Source: Hymenopus coronatus
Lineage: Eukaryota > Arthropoda > Insecta > Mantodea > Hymenopodidae
Direction: 5' to 3'
DNA length: 64,000 nucleotides
Assembly (NCBI GenBank): GCA_030762935.1
Contig: CM060898.1
Location: 96,392,781 to 96,456,780, forward strand
Shown here: positions 34,826 to 47,604 of the stretch, one piece after another
Layout of the letters: each line of letters starts with the position of its first letter
Numbering within the stretch: the first letter of the stretch is position 1
The notes under the pieces: model-generated
Databases searched by the model: none
Told to the model about the DNA's origin: nothing
Seen by the model: only the letters and a program-made list of their open reading frames with translations
Program-made: the position numbers and the translations under genes

Positions 34826-35293
34826 ACGGACGAGACCCCCAAACTCCGGGGCCAAGTACCTTGTTGTCCTTGTAGCCCTTTGCCATTTACATGACTCTAG
34901 GGTAGCTGGGATAGAAGGGATTGACCACGGGCACAAGTATGGATGGAGTCCCTATAAGTTACAGTTGGAAAGCCTTAGGCCCTACACTCGAACTCCAAGA
35001 GGAAGCCTTGAAACCAGAAAGCATATCCCGACCGAGCGTTCCCAACAACGGCAGGATAACCTATGCGTAAAACACCATCCAGCCGCAACCTACAGAATAC
35101 CGTCGCCTGATCCTTAATCCGGAAACAGATGATTAGAAAATGATTGGAACAGGAAATGGTGGACCGGAAAATCGGGGGATGTAATGATGCTATCCAGCAT
35201 TTGCCTGGCGACCCGAAAATCCATAGTTCATGAGGTTGGCCGCGGGGATTGAACACACGATCTTCCACAGACGAAACTGCCTGAGTCATGACG
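34826..35293 (-). mobile_element. SINE2
   Basis: Minus-strand head ATGACTCAGGCAGTTTCG (A box region) and GTGTTCAATCCCCGCGG (B box). The body aligns in order with the copy at 25140 (GTCGCCTG...CCTTAA..CC; ACGGGCACAAGTATGGA). Diverged. The 104-codon open frame here is SINE sequence. Confidence 0.75.
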
Positions 35294-36224
35294 TTTGGTG
35301 TAAGTCTTGTGAATACTTACATAAGCTTTTTATGGAAAACAAAATAATTGAGGTCTCAAAAGGTGAGAGCATCTCACTTCTTTAGCAAATTCTACCTTTC
35401 TTCATGATTCTATGAACTTAGGTAAGACGAATTTTGGTATGGGATCGGCAGACTTATGAAACTTTAAACGTACGTAATCGAGTCGTTAAACTTAAGACCT
35501 CTTTCAATAAACTCGGCCTCGACAAAAGCTTCGGTATCTTTGAAGTGATGAAAGTGCCAGGGAGTGCCAGGATGTCGCCTACACATCTTGTTTTTCTTCT
35601 GTTTTTGTAAACCAAGCAAGGTGTGCCCTGGATATAAGGTGCGATCACATCACCAAACTCATGTTACCTTCTTTTTCAAGTATAATGTGTTTACTCTCCT
35701 AGAATGCAGTACAGTGAGTCATACTCTTCTATTTGTGGTGTTGTTATGTTCTTCAGCGTCATAGCATCCTCACACACTTAAAAACAGTGTAGACAAGAGT
35801 CTTTAAATCGCGATTCTACGACCTTCAGGCCACTAGGACTATTAGACACCAGAAAGTATTTGGGTGATGGGTGAAATTTAACCCATTTTCATCAAAATAT
35901 GATTTTTTGGCTTTTTCATGGATAAAATACTAGAAACATTAGAATAAAGTGAAGGTTAGACAACAGATAGGTGAATCTCGCACATTGTAACCTAAGCAGA
36001 TCTATGGTGGCTAATAGTGTCATGTAAAACACATTCTGTGTTACGTTCATGTTATTCGAGTGTGGCCACTACCGAAGTTTGCTTCTTAGAGAGGAGGTAA
36101 ACTATGTTGGTTCGACTTTGCGCCCCTTGTTTACTGAATAGACTCTCCTTTGCACGATAGCTAAGTTACAGGTAGAAGTTCTGTACGGCTTTCGGAGAAA
36201 TGGGTAATGAAGCTCTTGGGATTC
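35294..36224. other. Unassigned DNA
   Basis: No gene supported; short frames on both strands near 35454-35764 lack domains. Confidence 0.45.
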
Positions 36225-36485
36225 ATGCATAATTGTTTCTCTCACCTGGAGGTCCCGGGTACGATTCCCGGCTGAGGCGGGAAATTTTTCTTTAACCAGA
36301 ATTATTCCTTAACCCTCATAGAATCTGGAAGTATGTACATGAGAGTGAATGTATGCGTGAGTGTTTCTTTAATGATGTAAAATGATTAAATTAATGGCAA
36401 TAACCTATAGTGAATATGAGCTGTTTCACAAGTCAAAGCCCCCCGATATGACCATAGAATTTAAAGAGGGCTGACAAATAAAACA
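36225..36485 (+). mobile_element. SINE-like repeat with tRNA B box
   Basis: GAGGTCCCGGGTACGATTCC, then CCGGCTGAGG at the left and an A-rich tail (GACAAATAAAACAAAACAAA) at the right, directly before an R1 copy. The A box is not clear. Confidence 0.55.
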
Positions 36486-36492
36486 AAACAAA

Positions 36493-37335
36493 AAATATGA
36501 TATGCTCTATTCACATGACTTTCTCTACATCTCTGTAACACATTATTGTTAATAAGTTTATTCTTCTATCTATTTCATGCTAATCGAGAAAAAAATTACC
36601 AGAAATGGTTTTATTACTTAGTTCCTTAAAAGTAGAGAGGAAATAAGGGAATATATCAGGCTAAATCGACAGTCAAATGTTTTAAAATGTTGTTGTTATG
36701 GGATTGAAATGCGTTTCTTTGAGTGAAACCAATAACTAGGAATATTTCAAAAACGGTCAACTCCACAAAATCAATGTAGGTATATGATATAAATTGTGTA
36801 TTTTAACAAGATTTACATTTTTGTAAGTAAGGTTGTGTCTATCTCTTACGGTTTACCAGTTATGCAAAATTCATCCAGAATAAAGGTGCCTTCAGAGGCT
36901 ACACCCAGAAAATTCAAGATATACATTTTATTTATTATGTAACTACTTTAATATGCGATATTTTAATCAAAATCGTTATATCCATTTTTGAGAAAATCAA
37001 AAATTTCGATTTTTTTTCCATGGAAAGGCTAGCTGGGGCTAGGGGCATTTTCTTGAAAATCTTCGTGTTGCATCCATGGATGAAACCGAATATAAATACC
37101 AATTTTAGTATTTAATGGTTTTTTCGTTTTTGGACTATGCTGCTCACAGACACACACTCACACACACAAACACACACACAGAGACACACATGGACATTTT
37201 CTAAAAAAGATATCTTTTTGGTGGCCTTCAGGGAGTCTAAAAACAAATATTTCCGGGAAAATTTCGATATTTTTAGGTGCAATACAATACCTTCTCTATA
37301 CACTATGTACATAGTACGCGTAGAGAAAGTAAAAA
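36493..37335 (-). mobile_element. R1 element, full length
   Basis: AAAATATGATATGCTC to CTATGTACATAGTACGCG, then TAGAGAAAGTAAAAA. B H half; type ii C half with a ~25-bp deletion after TTTCTTTGAGTG. Confidence 0.92.
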
Positions 37336-37647
37336 GAGAAAAATGCGTCATTGTCATAGTATTTAAATGAAGATCGCATTTGCCTGGAATTTAAATCGTA
37401 ACGGGTTACATAAATTGCAAGCCTGTGTCTTTATTCAAATTTGCTTTCAAAACACATAAAAATCAGATTATACCCCTTTTGTTAAAATACGTTTGGGAAA
37501 TTTGGAAAATACCTAACGTATGCAAGGTATTTTGTTGAAATGACACCAGATATTACACACAGTGCTCTCTAAACACCAGGTATAATCGTCGGTCATTATA
37601 GTTCAAAATCACTCCGATAGCCATAGTTAACTGTTGATATTAATCTT

Positions 37648-38323
37648 TATTTTTACTTTCTCTACACGTACTAAGTACATAGTAGATAGAGAAGGTATTG
37701 CATTCCACCCAAAAATTAGATATCGGAAGTACATGTTTTGGCGCCCCCTGAATCCAAAAAAAAAAAAAACATTAGGAAAAAGTCCGTGTATGTGTGTGTG
37801 TGTCTGTGGACAGCATAACGCAAAAACGAAAAGACCATTAAATACCAAACTTAGTATTTAATAAAATGTATATCTTGAATTTTCTGGGAATAGCCTCTTG
37901 AAGACTAGTTTATTCTGGATGAATTTTAAGGACTTTTGCATAACTGCTAAACCGTAAGAGATAGACAAAAACTTACCACACAAAGTAGAGGGCCTTAAAA
38001 CATACAATTTATGTTATATACATTTTTTTTGTGGAGTTGATTATTTTTTAGGCATTTCTTCTTTTTGATTTAAGCTTTAAAAGCTTATACTTTTCTCATA
38101 CAGGAATTTGTAAACTTCATTCACATAGCAACCAGATTTTGACTATCACTTTAACCTATGGTTTTCTCTTGTTTCGCTTCTACTTACAAGGAAGTAAGTA
38201 ATAAGACTATTTCTGCTAATGTTTTCTCGATTAGCATGAAGTAAATAAGAGCATAAGCTTTTTAACAATAATTTGTTGCAGAGATGTAGAGAAAGTCATG
38301 TGAATGGAACACATCAGATTTTT
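37648..38323 (+). mobile_element. R1 element with ~200-bp internal deletion
   Basis: Both ends intact. Sequence jumps from ACTTAGTATTTAAT to AAAATGTATATCTTG, so the block from the central hairpin to the AAATAAAATG motif is missing. B H half, type i C half. Confidence 0.92.
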
Positions 38324-39282
38324 TTGCCAGATTCTAAAATCCAAGTGCACCAGTGTTTTTGTTCCAAACTCACTCAAAACATACTCCTTGATAAAACTTG
38401 AGCGCAGTTAGGAGTAAATGAGGTACTATCAACACCTTATACAGCCTCCCACTCCAGTGACTTATTTCTGAACATGTTAAACCTTCAGATTTATCCTATA
38501 TCTGTCATGTTCGCAATGAAGTGCCAACAATTATCATATTCATATTAAACGATATAGTACTGAAATGGATGACATGAATAATAAAATTCCCCTGATCTTC
38601 CCAGAGATTTGGGGGAATATTTTATAGTCTAGGTATGCGTGGAAGAACAGTGTTTTTCAATATCGGTTGATATTTTTCTGTAATTACTATTTGTACAACA
38701 TTTTCTCTCTGTAGTATATCTTAACACTTAGATTTACTTTGTATTTTGCGCGGGATTGTCGAGTGTATTGTTAGGGGGACATTGATGAGACAACTTACCC
38801 CGATCCCCCTTAGAACCGTTGCAGCACGTGCTCTGAAAGTAAATTAAACAGCAGTCATCCAGCAACCAACCTACTCCGCCCCATTATTTCTTTCATTAGT
38901 TAACTTTGTTTTGTATTGTTTTGTTTTACCTTTGTGGTGCCTGCTATTGTTACTAATGTGAACTGTCTGTAAGCATCATCATAGTGCTTGCACCAAAGAT
39001 AATAGTACATTCGTTAAAAATAACCCTACAGCTGAGATAACGTCTAATATCATGTGTTTTGTAAATAGAAACCATTCCATTAGGAATTTGAACACTCGTC
39101 TGATACCCAGATATTTTAAAATTATATTGGTCTCATTAAAATATTTGTGGCAAAGAACTTTTTCTTTTCGTAACGGTAACCATTACAAAAATACTCACTG
39201 TTCTTTGTTTGTATTAGGTTTATCGACCTGATTTGTATAATATTATAGTTGGTAAAACATTCACGAAGCATTGTATTCGGCA
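38324..39282. other. Unassigned DNA
   Basis: No coding frame over 60 codons and no repeat that I can relate to others in the window. Confidence 0.45.
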
Positions 39283-39330
39283 CGCAAAATTGCTATTGAG
39301 ATTTCGCCGGAATTACACGTTTCAGGTAGT
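39283..39330 (+). mobile_element. R1 H-side scrap
   Basis: ATTGAGATTTCGCCGGAATT, then ACACGTTTCAGG, matches the conserved H-side block only. Confidence 0.55.
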
Positions 39331-39384
39331 ATGAGTAAATGACATAGTAATAAAAAACAGGTCGCGCGCGTATGTGAGGATCAG

Positions 39385-39610
39385 GATTAAGATAATCGCG
39401 GATGGGGCCTCTAGTCACTGGGGCCCTTGAGGTCCTTTGCGACTTCCGTGATCCCTGGAAGGGAGAGACCCGAAGGGTGACCAGATCCGGATGACAGGAA
39501 CAAGCATGACGTTTCCAGATCAAATGTATCCAATGACGCCTGTGTCCTATCCACAAGTCTCAAGCCCCCGGGGGTCTCTCGAAAATGCTCCCACCCTCAA
39601 ACGACTCGTA
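39385..39610 (-). mobile_element. SINE2 fragment without head
   Basis: GGATGACAGGAACAAGCATG and TATCCACAAGTCTCAAGCCC parallel the SINE2 copy at 25140 in order and orientation. Also GGTCCTTTGCGACTTCCGTG. Confidence 0.65.
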
Positions 39611-39962
39611 TTGCCAACCTGTACGATCCAGATGGAAACGTACGATAATTTAGGTGTGAATACGGTACACGGTCTTAACATATACGATATACACAATTAG
39701 AACTGTAGAGAATAATAATATACTTTGATATCAATTCAAAGAATATTTTCTCTCAATTAAATTTTGTTCCATAATATAGTTTATAGCTGGGATTTTCCGC
39801 TGAATAGCATTGCGCCTAATGTTGCTACTGCTCACACAAATAGAAACATAATTCGGTCGATCCTCGAGCTGTAAGTAGGCTTACTTCAGCGAAGCGTCTC
39901 CGTCTACTACTAAATTATGTAGGATTATGTAGGTAATCTTGGTTCAGAGTTTGTAAGTTTAA

Positions 39963-39995
<33 letters not shown>

Positions 39996-40179
39996 AATGT
40001 AATATAATTATGAAGTTACACTGAGCAACAAGAATAATATCGGATCTTAACCTTTTGTGCATGCAGTTTGAAAACCGCCCGTGAATTGCCGAGAAGAATT
40101 TTCAAAGGTGCCATCTGTCCGACACTGACCGAAACTGCACAATCCCTAAGCTCACTTGAAACATGAAAAGAGAAATGAA
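39611..40179. other. Unassigned DNA with (TA)n
   Basis: Contains a ~27-bp TA tract at 39969-39995; otherwise nothing recognised. Confidence 0.5.
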
Positions 40180-40320
40180 ATACTAGGAAATGAGAGAAGA
40201 AAACTCATGGTAGGAGATAAACCACCCCAGATTTCGCCTTGTCAGCTGAGAAAAACCACCAAAAACTTATAGTCAGAGTGGGGCTTGAGGACCGAACCCA
40301 GTACCTAAGTTATTGTATTT
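40180..40320 (-). mobile_element. SINE5 fragment
   Basis: On the minus strand: GGGTTCGGTCCTCAAG (B box), TTTTTGGTGGTTTTTCTCAG and TCTGGGGTGGTTTATC, as in the copy at 23722. Confidence 0.7.
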
Positions 40321-40481
40321 CAAAATGTGTCTTATGATCTTTACCCACCCTCTAATCTATAGAGACGATTCTTGAGACATTAAACACTATTTTAGTAAGT
40401 TATTCTCATCTAAATTAGAGCCCTATATAACATTTCAAAACTCTCCTTAATTAAACTTTTACTTGCTACTTGTTCCATTGC

Positions 40482-40512
<31 letters not shown>

Positions 40513-41094
40513 GTAGAAGAAGAAAATCAGTGTAAATAAATTAAGGTCCTGTGTTTTTCGATTCGCTGAGCATCTAAGTTAGGTATGGGAAATAAGAAAA
40601 GTGAAGCACACCCTACTACTCAATCTTTTCTTAAAATTGCCCTTTGTATCTCTATATTCTATTCGCATTATTAACACCAGAGTAATGACTTCATCGTGAT
40701 GTCATGGTTAGAAACAAAAACATTCTGCCTGTTATGTCGTTAACATGCATAGCATGTTCCTCATTGTTTAGGTGGTCAGCGCACTTCCAAGCGTGGATAA
40801 TTAGTTTGCATAAATCTCAACAGAAGACGCCTTAGAAGTTTTTGCGAAACAGGCTTATAGGGGAGTAAATGCTATAGACGTGTTGATCGAGTGGAAAAGA
40901 AGTATGCAGTCAATACCTATAAAAGAGGCGATGTCTCTGCATGCTAACATCCAATGGAATTTATGTTATTATTTTCCAATTGTATGCAGCAAACGTATGA
41001 CCATCTTGAGAGATGCCATTGTTCGATGTGCAGCTGTTTAATAGTGTGCTCACAACTTCAGAGTTTCACTTACTGAAGAATAAAGTAGCTTTAG
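40321..41094. other. Unassigned DNA with (AAT)n
   Basis: Nine AAT units at about 40484-40512; otherwise nothing recognised. Confidence 0.5.
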
Positions 41095-41762
41095 AAATCT
41101 GATGTGTTCCACGCCTTTCTCTATCTGTTCCACAAATAAAGTTTTTTTTTTTTTTACAAATGATTATTCTTTTATCTACATGATGTTGATCAAGATAGAT
41201 AAACACTACTAGAATTGGTATTATTACTTGTTAAGTAGACGGGAAATAAGGGAATACACAAGGCTAAAGCGATAGTCAATTGTTTTGCAAACCAGCCTCT
41301 GAGTGAAACAATTCAAACTCGGTTCTCTTTTGCTTGCTAGGAGCAAACGAAAGAGAGACAAAAAGAAAGATGTCTTACCGTTTGAGAAACGTTTAAATAT
41401 CTTAAAACGAAAACCAATAACTCGGTTTTTGTAGAGTTAACTCGGAAACAGTTACCTCTGGAAAACAAAAAAAGTAACTACATGGCAAATTGTGTGTTTT
41501 AATGAGAGCTACAGGTTTTTTGTAATATGATTTTGTCTATCTCTTACAGTTTACCAGTTATGCAAAATTATACAAAAGTCTAACAGAATGGAGAGGTCTT
41601 CAGAGGCTATTCCAGAAAATTTGAAATATACATTACGTTTGTCATAAAAACATATTAAACACATGGCATTTTAATAAACATCGTCACAGCCATTTTTGAG
41701 AAAATCAAAATATCCGAAAAATTCTTCATGTAAAGAGCAGTTGGCGGGTTTTTAACTTGAAT
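41095..41762 (-). mobile_element. R1, H end missing
   Basis: AAATCTGATGTGTTCCACG to CAGTTGGCGGGTTTTTAAC; stops before the central hairpin. Type iv C half (AAAGAGAGACAAAAAG). A T run at about 41144 is expanded. Confidence 0.88.
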
Positions 41763-42179
41763 TAGCAGCGTTAGGATCTGGAATTCTTTAACGCAGATGG
41801 GATATCTGCACACGCTGGCAGTTGGGCCAGCTGGTAGTCTTCATATTGGCCAAATTTGCCTGTATTTCTTTGATTTTAATACTTCTTTATTTAGGATACT
41901 GTGTCTTATTTTGCTTTAATATTTTACTTACGTTTTATTATTTTCAAAATCTAGGGAAAAAACTTATTATAAGTTTTAGTTTATTCATACAAATAAACCC
42001 CCTTTACAGTTATATGATTGAAGAATAGTTTGCTGGTAACCAAAGAAATCACAAATAGTTTATAGTCTGTAATCTCCATATTAGATGTCACTTTTTCGCT
42101 TCAAAAATGAAAATGAGGAAAGAAGAAGAATTTAACAGCCCACTAGATGAAATGATAGAATCAGTGAATATGCAACTGT
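41763..42179. other. Unassigned DNA
   Basis: A hydrophobic 68-codon frame at 41822-42028 lies in T-rich sequence; not convincing as a gene. Confidence 0.4.
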
Positions 42180-42880
42180 ATGTGTCTAGGTAATATAATA
42201 ATAACAACAATAATTATAATAATAAATGGAGCCTATAACATCCCTTCAGGGCAAGGGCCTCCTACTTGTGTATGGATAGCTCGGAATTTGTACTCTAACA
42301 TGGGGGAGTTTGGATGTTTCCAATATTTTAACTTTCCTAATGACTTCTTCAACTTGTTCACTTTTGGCCTGGCAATGTGTAATGCTATGATACTATACTA
42401 TATTCTACTCCTATAATCAGTTTTGTCTGCGACGTTAGTTTTTATCTCACTTTTCACTTATCACTACACTATTCACTTTACTGTTATGTGCTGCACTTTC
42501 CTATCTCCCTCCCTAGACTTCTCCATTTCGCTCTGTCCTTAGCGATCCTCCTCCAATCTATCCCGGCTGCTGTCTGGAATATATCTGCCCATCTACATTT
42601 AGGGCGGCTTCTCTCCCTTTTCCCAGTTCGGACGTCCCACACTGTTGTAGTGTAAGCCCATCTATCCTGTTGTAGTCTAACGGCATGACCTCCCCACTTC
42701 CATTTTAGTTCGTGCTGTATTTCCCACGTCCGTTATTTTCGTTATTGCTCTCAGTTCTGTATTCCATATTCTGTATAAAGCACTGAAGTTTAGAATCCGC
42801 CTGTCCATTTTCCGCTGGCATATTCTCAGCTTTGCACCTGTTTTTGTACATTTCATTCATCGTTTCCAGGGAGCAAAAGC
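42180..42880 (-). pseudogene. LINE (RTE/Craniofacial-like) 3' fragment, decayed
   Basis: On the minus strand a frame reads HAVRLQQDRWAYTTTVWDVR, then SRPKCRWADIF and GIDWRRIAKDRAKWRSL, typical of the C-terminal region of arthropod non-LTR reverse transcriptases (pattern W.GH..R ... GRP..RW.D ... W...A.DR..WR). Upstream (42700-42880) related sequence continues in another frame, implying at least one frameshift. The coding part ends near 42480. A 3' UTR follows with AGGCCCTTGCCCTGAAGGGA and GGCTCCATTTATTATT, ending in an (ATT)n-like tail at 42185. 5'-truncated. Clade assignment is tentative. Confidence 0.85.
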
Positions 42881-43465
42881 TAATCTTATATTCTTATAAA
42901 AGCAAAACAACTTTAAAGATAAGTGATTAGCTTTCGTTGTCTGGACAAATCAACTAATTGTGTATTTTACCTGGGTTCCACCATCTAATATAACGTATTT
43001 AAGAAGTGCAACTAACCTTTATTATCCATTACGGAGCGGCTAGGAGCCAAGATGCTGTCGTCAGGACCCGCCCTGTAAAGACATTTTCTTAAATACCAGC
43101 AATTACGAAAATTTGCACGCTGGGGAAGATATAGCAGCAGTTTCGCAAAGTAATTGTTTCCGGGCCAGAAGCAATGAAATGTTGATGCTGCCAACGTAGA
43201 AAAAGTTACCAGAGAAGAAACTAGTAGAAATTACTAAAAACTAAACACACAAAAATCAGTTTGTTGGTACGTACACTAACTAATACACCACTAGTGGAAA
43301 TTATTAATACCTAAATACAGAAAAACCAGTTTATTTACACGCACATGCACACAAACCTAATCCTAACACAGACCATATTCGCTTCGCTCTGATTCTACAA
43401 TTTTATTTTTAACGCCTAGTGATAAGTTGTATCCAAAAACTTGTAGAATTGAGTTTTGAGATATG
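42881..43465. other. Unassigned DNA
   Basis: A 60-codon minus frame (43012-43194) has no recognisable domain. CACTAGTGG palindromes near 43290 and repeated TACTAA..CTAAA segments; no family identified. Confidence 0.4.
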
Positions 43466-43475
43466 AACACCAACT
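43466..43475 (+). repeat. Left target-site duplication of SINE3 copy
   Basis: AACACCAACT, repeated exactly at 43707-43716. Confidence 0.85.
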
Positions 43476-43706
43476 TTTTTTTTTTTTGATAGTGTTTAAC
43501 GCCCGCTTTAACTACTAATGGCACCGCAGGCGGTGACATTGATGATGCATGAATGAAGATGGATCACCAGTGGAATGTGATGGCGGGAGAAACCGGAGAA
43601 CATCCGCCCAGCGCCGCTTTGTCCACCACAAATCTCACATGCGGTCGCTTGAGATCGCCTCTAGGTGAGAGGCGAATGGACTAACCACTCGGCCACGGAG
43701 CGGCCC
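43476..43706 (-). mobile_element. SINE3 (Ser/Leu-tRNA-like head), full, with TSD
   Basis: On the minus strand: GGCCGCTCCGTGGCCGAGTG with GTTAG (A box of a class II tRNA), a CGATCTCAAGCGACC B-box-like segment, GAGATTTGTGGTGGAC, a CACCGCCTGCGGTGCC palindrome, AAAGCGGGCGTTAAACACT and a poly(A) tail. Flanked by a perfect 10-bp duplication. Confidence 0.92.
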
Positions 43707-43716
43707 AACACCAACT
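43707..43716 (+). repeat. Right target-site duplication of SINE3 copy
   Basis: Exact repeat of 43466-43475. Confidence 0.85.
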
Positions 43717-44458
43717 ATGAATGATATGAACGATTTGAGCGTTCCTGTCCGACAGCTAGCGAAACAATGGAAATTGTAGTAAGAAATCAAAGTGAACGAA
43801 GTACTTGTGGTACATTTCAATAAGAATCACGTGTTTTATTGAACCTTAAAGGCCAAAACCAGATATGAGACATTTTTAAAACTTTGTAATAGAATATTAC
43901 GGTGAGTAAAAGTAATGAAATAATAAATAGATAGATTTAAAGGTAGTTTAAGTGGTAGGTATTACCCAAGTAAATTAGTAAACAAGACAGTGTTATAACC
44001 TGTTTTGAGGAACCTATTATGCAGTTGATAGTCCACGTTGAACCTAAAAAGAGATTATTGTTGTTCTTCCAGTATTGCATCACAAGATTATTTCAACTTA
44101 TAGATACTTTGCTCATTTCAGTATAGGTACAAAGGAAATAAAGGTCGTGAAATGTTTAAGAATTAGATACTATATACTGACCTTAAAATTTCATACTTTT
44201 TCATGCAGTGGTGAAAATATCGACAGGATTTTAAACATTATTGATCAATGCAAACATTAACAATGGATTTCTTGAAATGGCTTATGCCATGAAAATATGA
44301 ATTGGAATAAATTGCCTGTTTTAAAGACATCTCCAGTTTTTGTGTAGTACATTATCCTCTACCATTTATACCAGATTATACCAATTCCTTCAGAACGAAG
44401 AGGGCTTCACAGATGTGCCCTAAACATTCATGATGCATATTTTCTCATATGTATAGTT
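43717..44458. other. Unassigned AT-rich DNA
   Basis: The tail of this stretch (44260-44455) resembles old R1 middle sequence (AATTGGAATAAATTGC, ATTATACCAATTCC), too diverged to call. Confidence 0.4.
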
Positions 44459-45355
44459 TCACTTTCTCTATCTTGTATTTATAATATACATAGTAGATAG
44501 AGAAGTTATTGTATTCTACCCAAAATTCGATACCAAGATTCCACCGGAAATACATGTTTTGAGGACCACTGAATCCAGAAAAACATTGTTATACAAGGTT
44601 CACGAGCGCGCAAGTATGTGAGGCTATGGACAGTATAACTGAAAAATGAAAAGCCTTTTAAATACCAAACTTGGTATTTAAGTTCAGTATCCTTCAAGGA
44701 TATCGCACGAAGATTTTGAGGAAAATTCCGCCACCCCAACTTCTCTTTGCATGGAACATTTTTCGAAAATGTTGATATTCTCAAAACTAGCTCTAACGAT
44801 TTTGATTAAAATACCATATTGTTAAGATATTTCAATTTATCTTGGATTTTGTAGGAATAGCCTCTGAAGATCTCTTCATTATGGATGACTTTTGTATAAT
44901 TAGTAAACCGTAAGAGATAGACAAAAGCTTACACAAAAAATGTAGAACTCGTCAAAACACACAATTAATGCATTGTACTTTTTATTTTATATTTATTTAT
45001 TGTAGAGTTAACCGTTTCCGAAATATTCCTTGTTATTGGTTTCAATTTTGAAGTAAAACTTTTCTCAAATAGGAAGTTATGTTTAGTCTCGTATCTCTTG
45101 TTTTACTCCTGGCCTTGGAAAATAACCAAATTTGACTGACAAACGAATAGCAAGGTTTTAACAGGTTTGACTGTCGCTTTAGCCTAGTGTATTCCTTTAT
45201 TTACCTTATGTTTATGAGGAACTAAATATTAAGAACATTTCTGAAAATGTTGGTGTTGATTAGCATTATGTAGATCAAATAATAATCAGAACAGAAGAAT
45301 AGTTTCTTTGCAGAACAGGTAGAGAAAGTCATGCGAATGAAACACACCAGGTTTT
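44459..45355 (+). mobile_element. R1 element, full length, diverged
   Basis: CACTTTCTCTATCTTG to GTAGAGAAAGTCATGCG...ACACACCAGGTTTT. B-like H half, type iii-like C half (TCTTGTTTTACTCCTGG). Confidence 0.88.
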
Positions 45356-45360
45356 CAATA

Positions 45361-45416
45361 TAAATTATTAGAATAGGTAGAGGAAGTCATGTGATTAGAA
45401 GAAGGCTGATTTTTTG
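45361..45416 (+). mobile_element. Second R1 C-end stub
   Basis: ATAGGTAGAGGAAGTCATGT, then GATTAGAAG...GCTGATTTTTT, a solitary extra C end just beyond a complete one. Confidence 0.7.
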
Positions 45417-45885
45417 TATTGAGACAGTTTAAAATATACTTAAATATATTTACACTTTAATTAAACCACAGTATCTAAAATTACTAAAAGCAGTTTCTCA
45501 TTTTAATATACAAATTAAATAATAGATGAAACATATGCAAATAGTAATTAAAAATTACGATCCTTAAATTAATTTAGAAATACTAACACTGATATTTTAC
45601 TTTCATTTCCATGAATAGAAAGAATAATACTAATACTTTGATGTTTGCAAAATTGCAGCTCTAGGAAGTAAAGGGGAAAGAATTCAGTATAACAAGTAAA
45701 ACACTTCAGAAATGGTTCAATAATTTCATAAAGATTACACAAATTAATATTAATCGTCATTCCAGTGCAAAATAGCCACCCAAGCAGCACCAATTTAGTC
45801 AATTAGAACGTAATGTTTAGAATCATTATCCACATTCCTTTCAAACTGAGGAAGTGGATAATGAGAAATATTTAAAAAAAAAAAA
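45417..45885. other. Unassigned AT-rich DNA
   Basis: A 77-codon minus frame (45569-45802) has no recognisable domain. Confidence 0.4.
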
Positions 45886-46740
45886 CATCTGATGTGCTCC
45901 ATTCATACGACTTTGTCTTCATCTCTGTAACACATTATTATTAAAAAGCTTATTCTTCTAACTACTTCATGCTAATCGAGATAAACACTAGCAGAAATAG
46001 TCTTATTACTTTGTTCTTTATAAGTAGAAGGGAAATGTGGGATACACTAGGCTAAACCGACAGTCAAATGTTTTCAAATGTAGTTGCTATGGTATAGAAA
46101 TCCTATTCTTTTCGTGGCCAGGAGTTGACAAGTTCCTGTGTGAGAGAAGTATAAGCATTTTAAAACTGAAATCAATAAGAAGGGATATCTTAAAAACGGT
46201 CAACTCCAGGGAAAAAATGCATATAACATAAATTGTGTGTTTTAATTAGGTCTACATTTTTGGTGCAGTAAGTTTTTGTCTATTTCTTACAGTTTACCAT
46301 AAGAAATTCATCCAGAATGAACAGGACTTCAGAAGCTATTCCCCAAAAGCTCAAGATATACATTTTATTTGTCATGTAAATATCTTTATAATACGACATT
46401 TTAACCAAAATCGTTAGAGCCATTTTTGAGAAAATAAAAATTTTAGAAATTTTTTCCAAGTAAAGGGTAGTTGGCGGCGGGAGCATTTTCTTGAAAATCT
46501 TCCTTGGAAAATACTGAACTTAAATTCCAAGTTTGGTATTTAAGGGACTTTTCGTTTTTGAGCTATGCCCACAGACCACACACAGATGTACACACGGACC
46601 TTTTTCTATAAATGCTTCGGTGGTGTATTCAGGGGGTCCCAAAATATGTATTTCGGTGAAATATCGGTATCAAATTTTTGGGTGCAATACAATACCTTCT
46701 CTATACGCTATGTACGTAGTACGTGTAGAGAAAATAAAAA
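45886..46740 (-). mobile_element. R1 element, full length
   Basis: AAAACATCTGATGTGCTCC to CTATGTACGTAGTACG, then TAGAGAAAATAAAAA. B H half, type ii C half. Confidence 0.92.
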
Positions 46741-47398
46741 AGTATAGTTATTTATGGAACTCATGTAGGAACATGTGCTTAATGTCGAAGAAAATATTTC
46801 ACACAACATATATGTATGTGCACGTCTTTAATCTTGAGAATCCACACATTTAATTGTTAAAATATTTTATTTTGATAAATTATATTGCGAGATTACCTGT
46901 ATTTATAATATAGCCTGTTACTTGCAACACAAATGCATTAGGATACTACTCCTTTAACACATATGCTTTGGCCAGCGTCTTTTTATAAAGTTCAAACGGT
47001 TAAGATAGGAACTTCCTTTTAGAAAGCAATTGCTCGTGTCGAGGTCGGTTATGTGTTTTGGCTCTTTAAGATAGCCGCCGGTGCAGCCATGTGAGGTCCT
47101 ATCTCCCTCAAAAGAATTGACACTACAAACTAAATTCAATATGCCAATTGTTTCCTTCCAAACTCTAACCGAAAATGACATTGACGGAATAACCATTGGC
47201 GAAAATATCAATTTGCCACAACCAGAGGTGTAACCAGGAAAATATTAAGGGAGGTTATGTATAGGGATCCTTTTTAAACAATGTGTATAAAATTAAATGA
47301 CGTATATGAATTAAAGTTGAATTATTTTAAAAATATACATTTTAAGGCATAGATTAGGTACAGCAATTGGAATTAAAACGAATTTTGCTATTACTTTC

Positions 47399-47401
<3 letters not shown>
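46741..47401. other. Unassigned DNA with an 85-codon open frame
   Basis: A minus frame at 46954-47211 contains HGCTGGYLKEPKHITDLDTS and several cysteines. It is unlike the repeats and less AT-biased, but I recognise no family and see no splice or promoter context. Kept as unassigned. Confidence 0.35.

Positions 47402-47440
<39 letters not shown>
47402..47440. repeat. Poly(T) run
   Basis: 39 consecutive T. Confidence 0.97.
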
Positions 47441-47444
<4 letters not shown>

Positions 47445-47604
47445 CGGGTTGTAATCTCCAAACCTCCATCCTCCCTCCCTTCCACTACCTTAGTGTTGAT
47501 AAAATAGAAATTCTTTTGACAATGCATATATATAGACAAGAGAACATTAAAGGTAAAAGGTAAAACATGCTTTTCCCTGACCTATTATACTATCTCCTTT
47601 TTAG

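Noticed and set aside
41822..42028. Small membrane protein
   Set aside because: Hydrophobicity follows from T-rich DNA; no other coding evidence.
43640..43706. Functional tRNA-Ser or tRNA-Leu gene on the minus strand
   Set aside because: The class II head leads into a SINE body with poly(A) tail and target-site duplication.
46954..47211. 85-codon minus-strand frame with several cysteines as a small secreted-protein gene
   Set aside because: No signal peptide, no splice or promoter context and no family recognised; a chance frame cannot be excluded.
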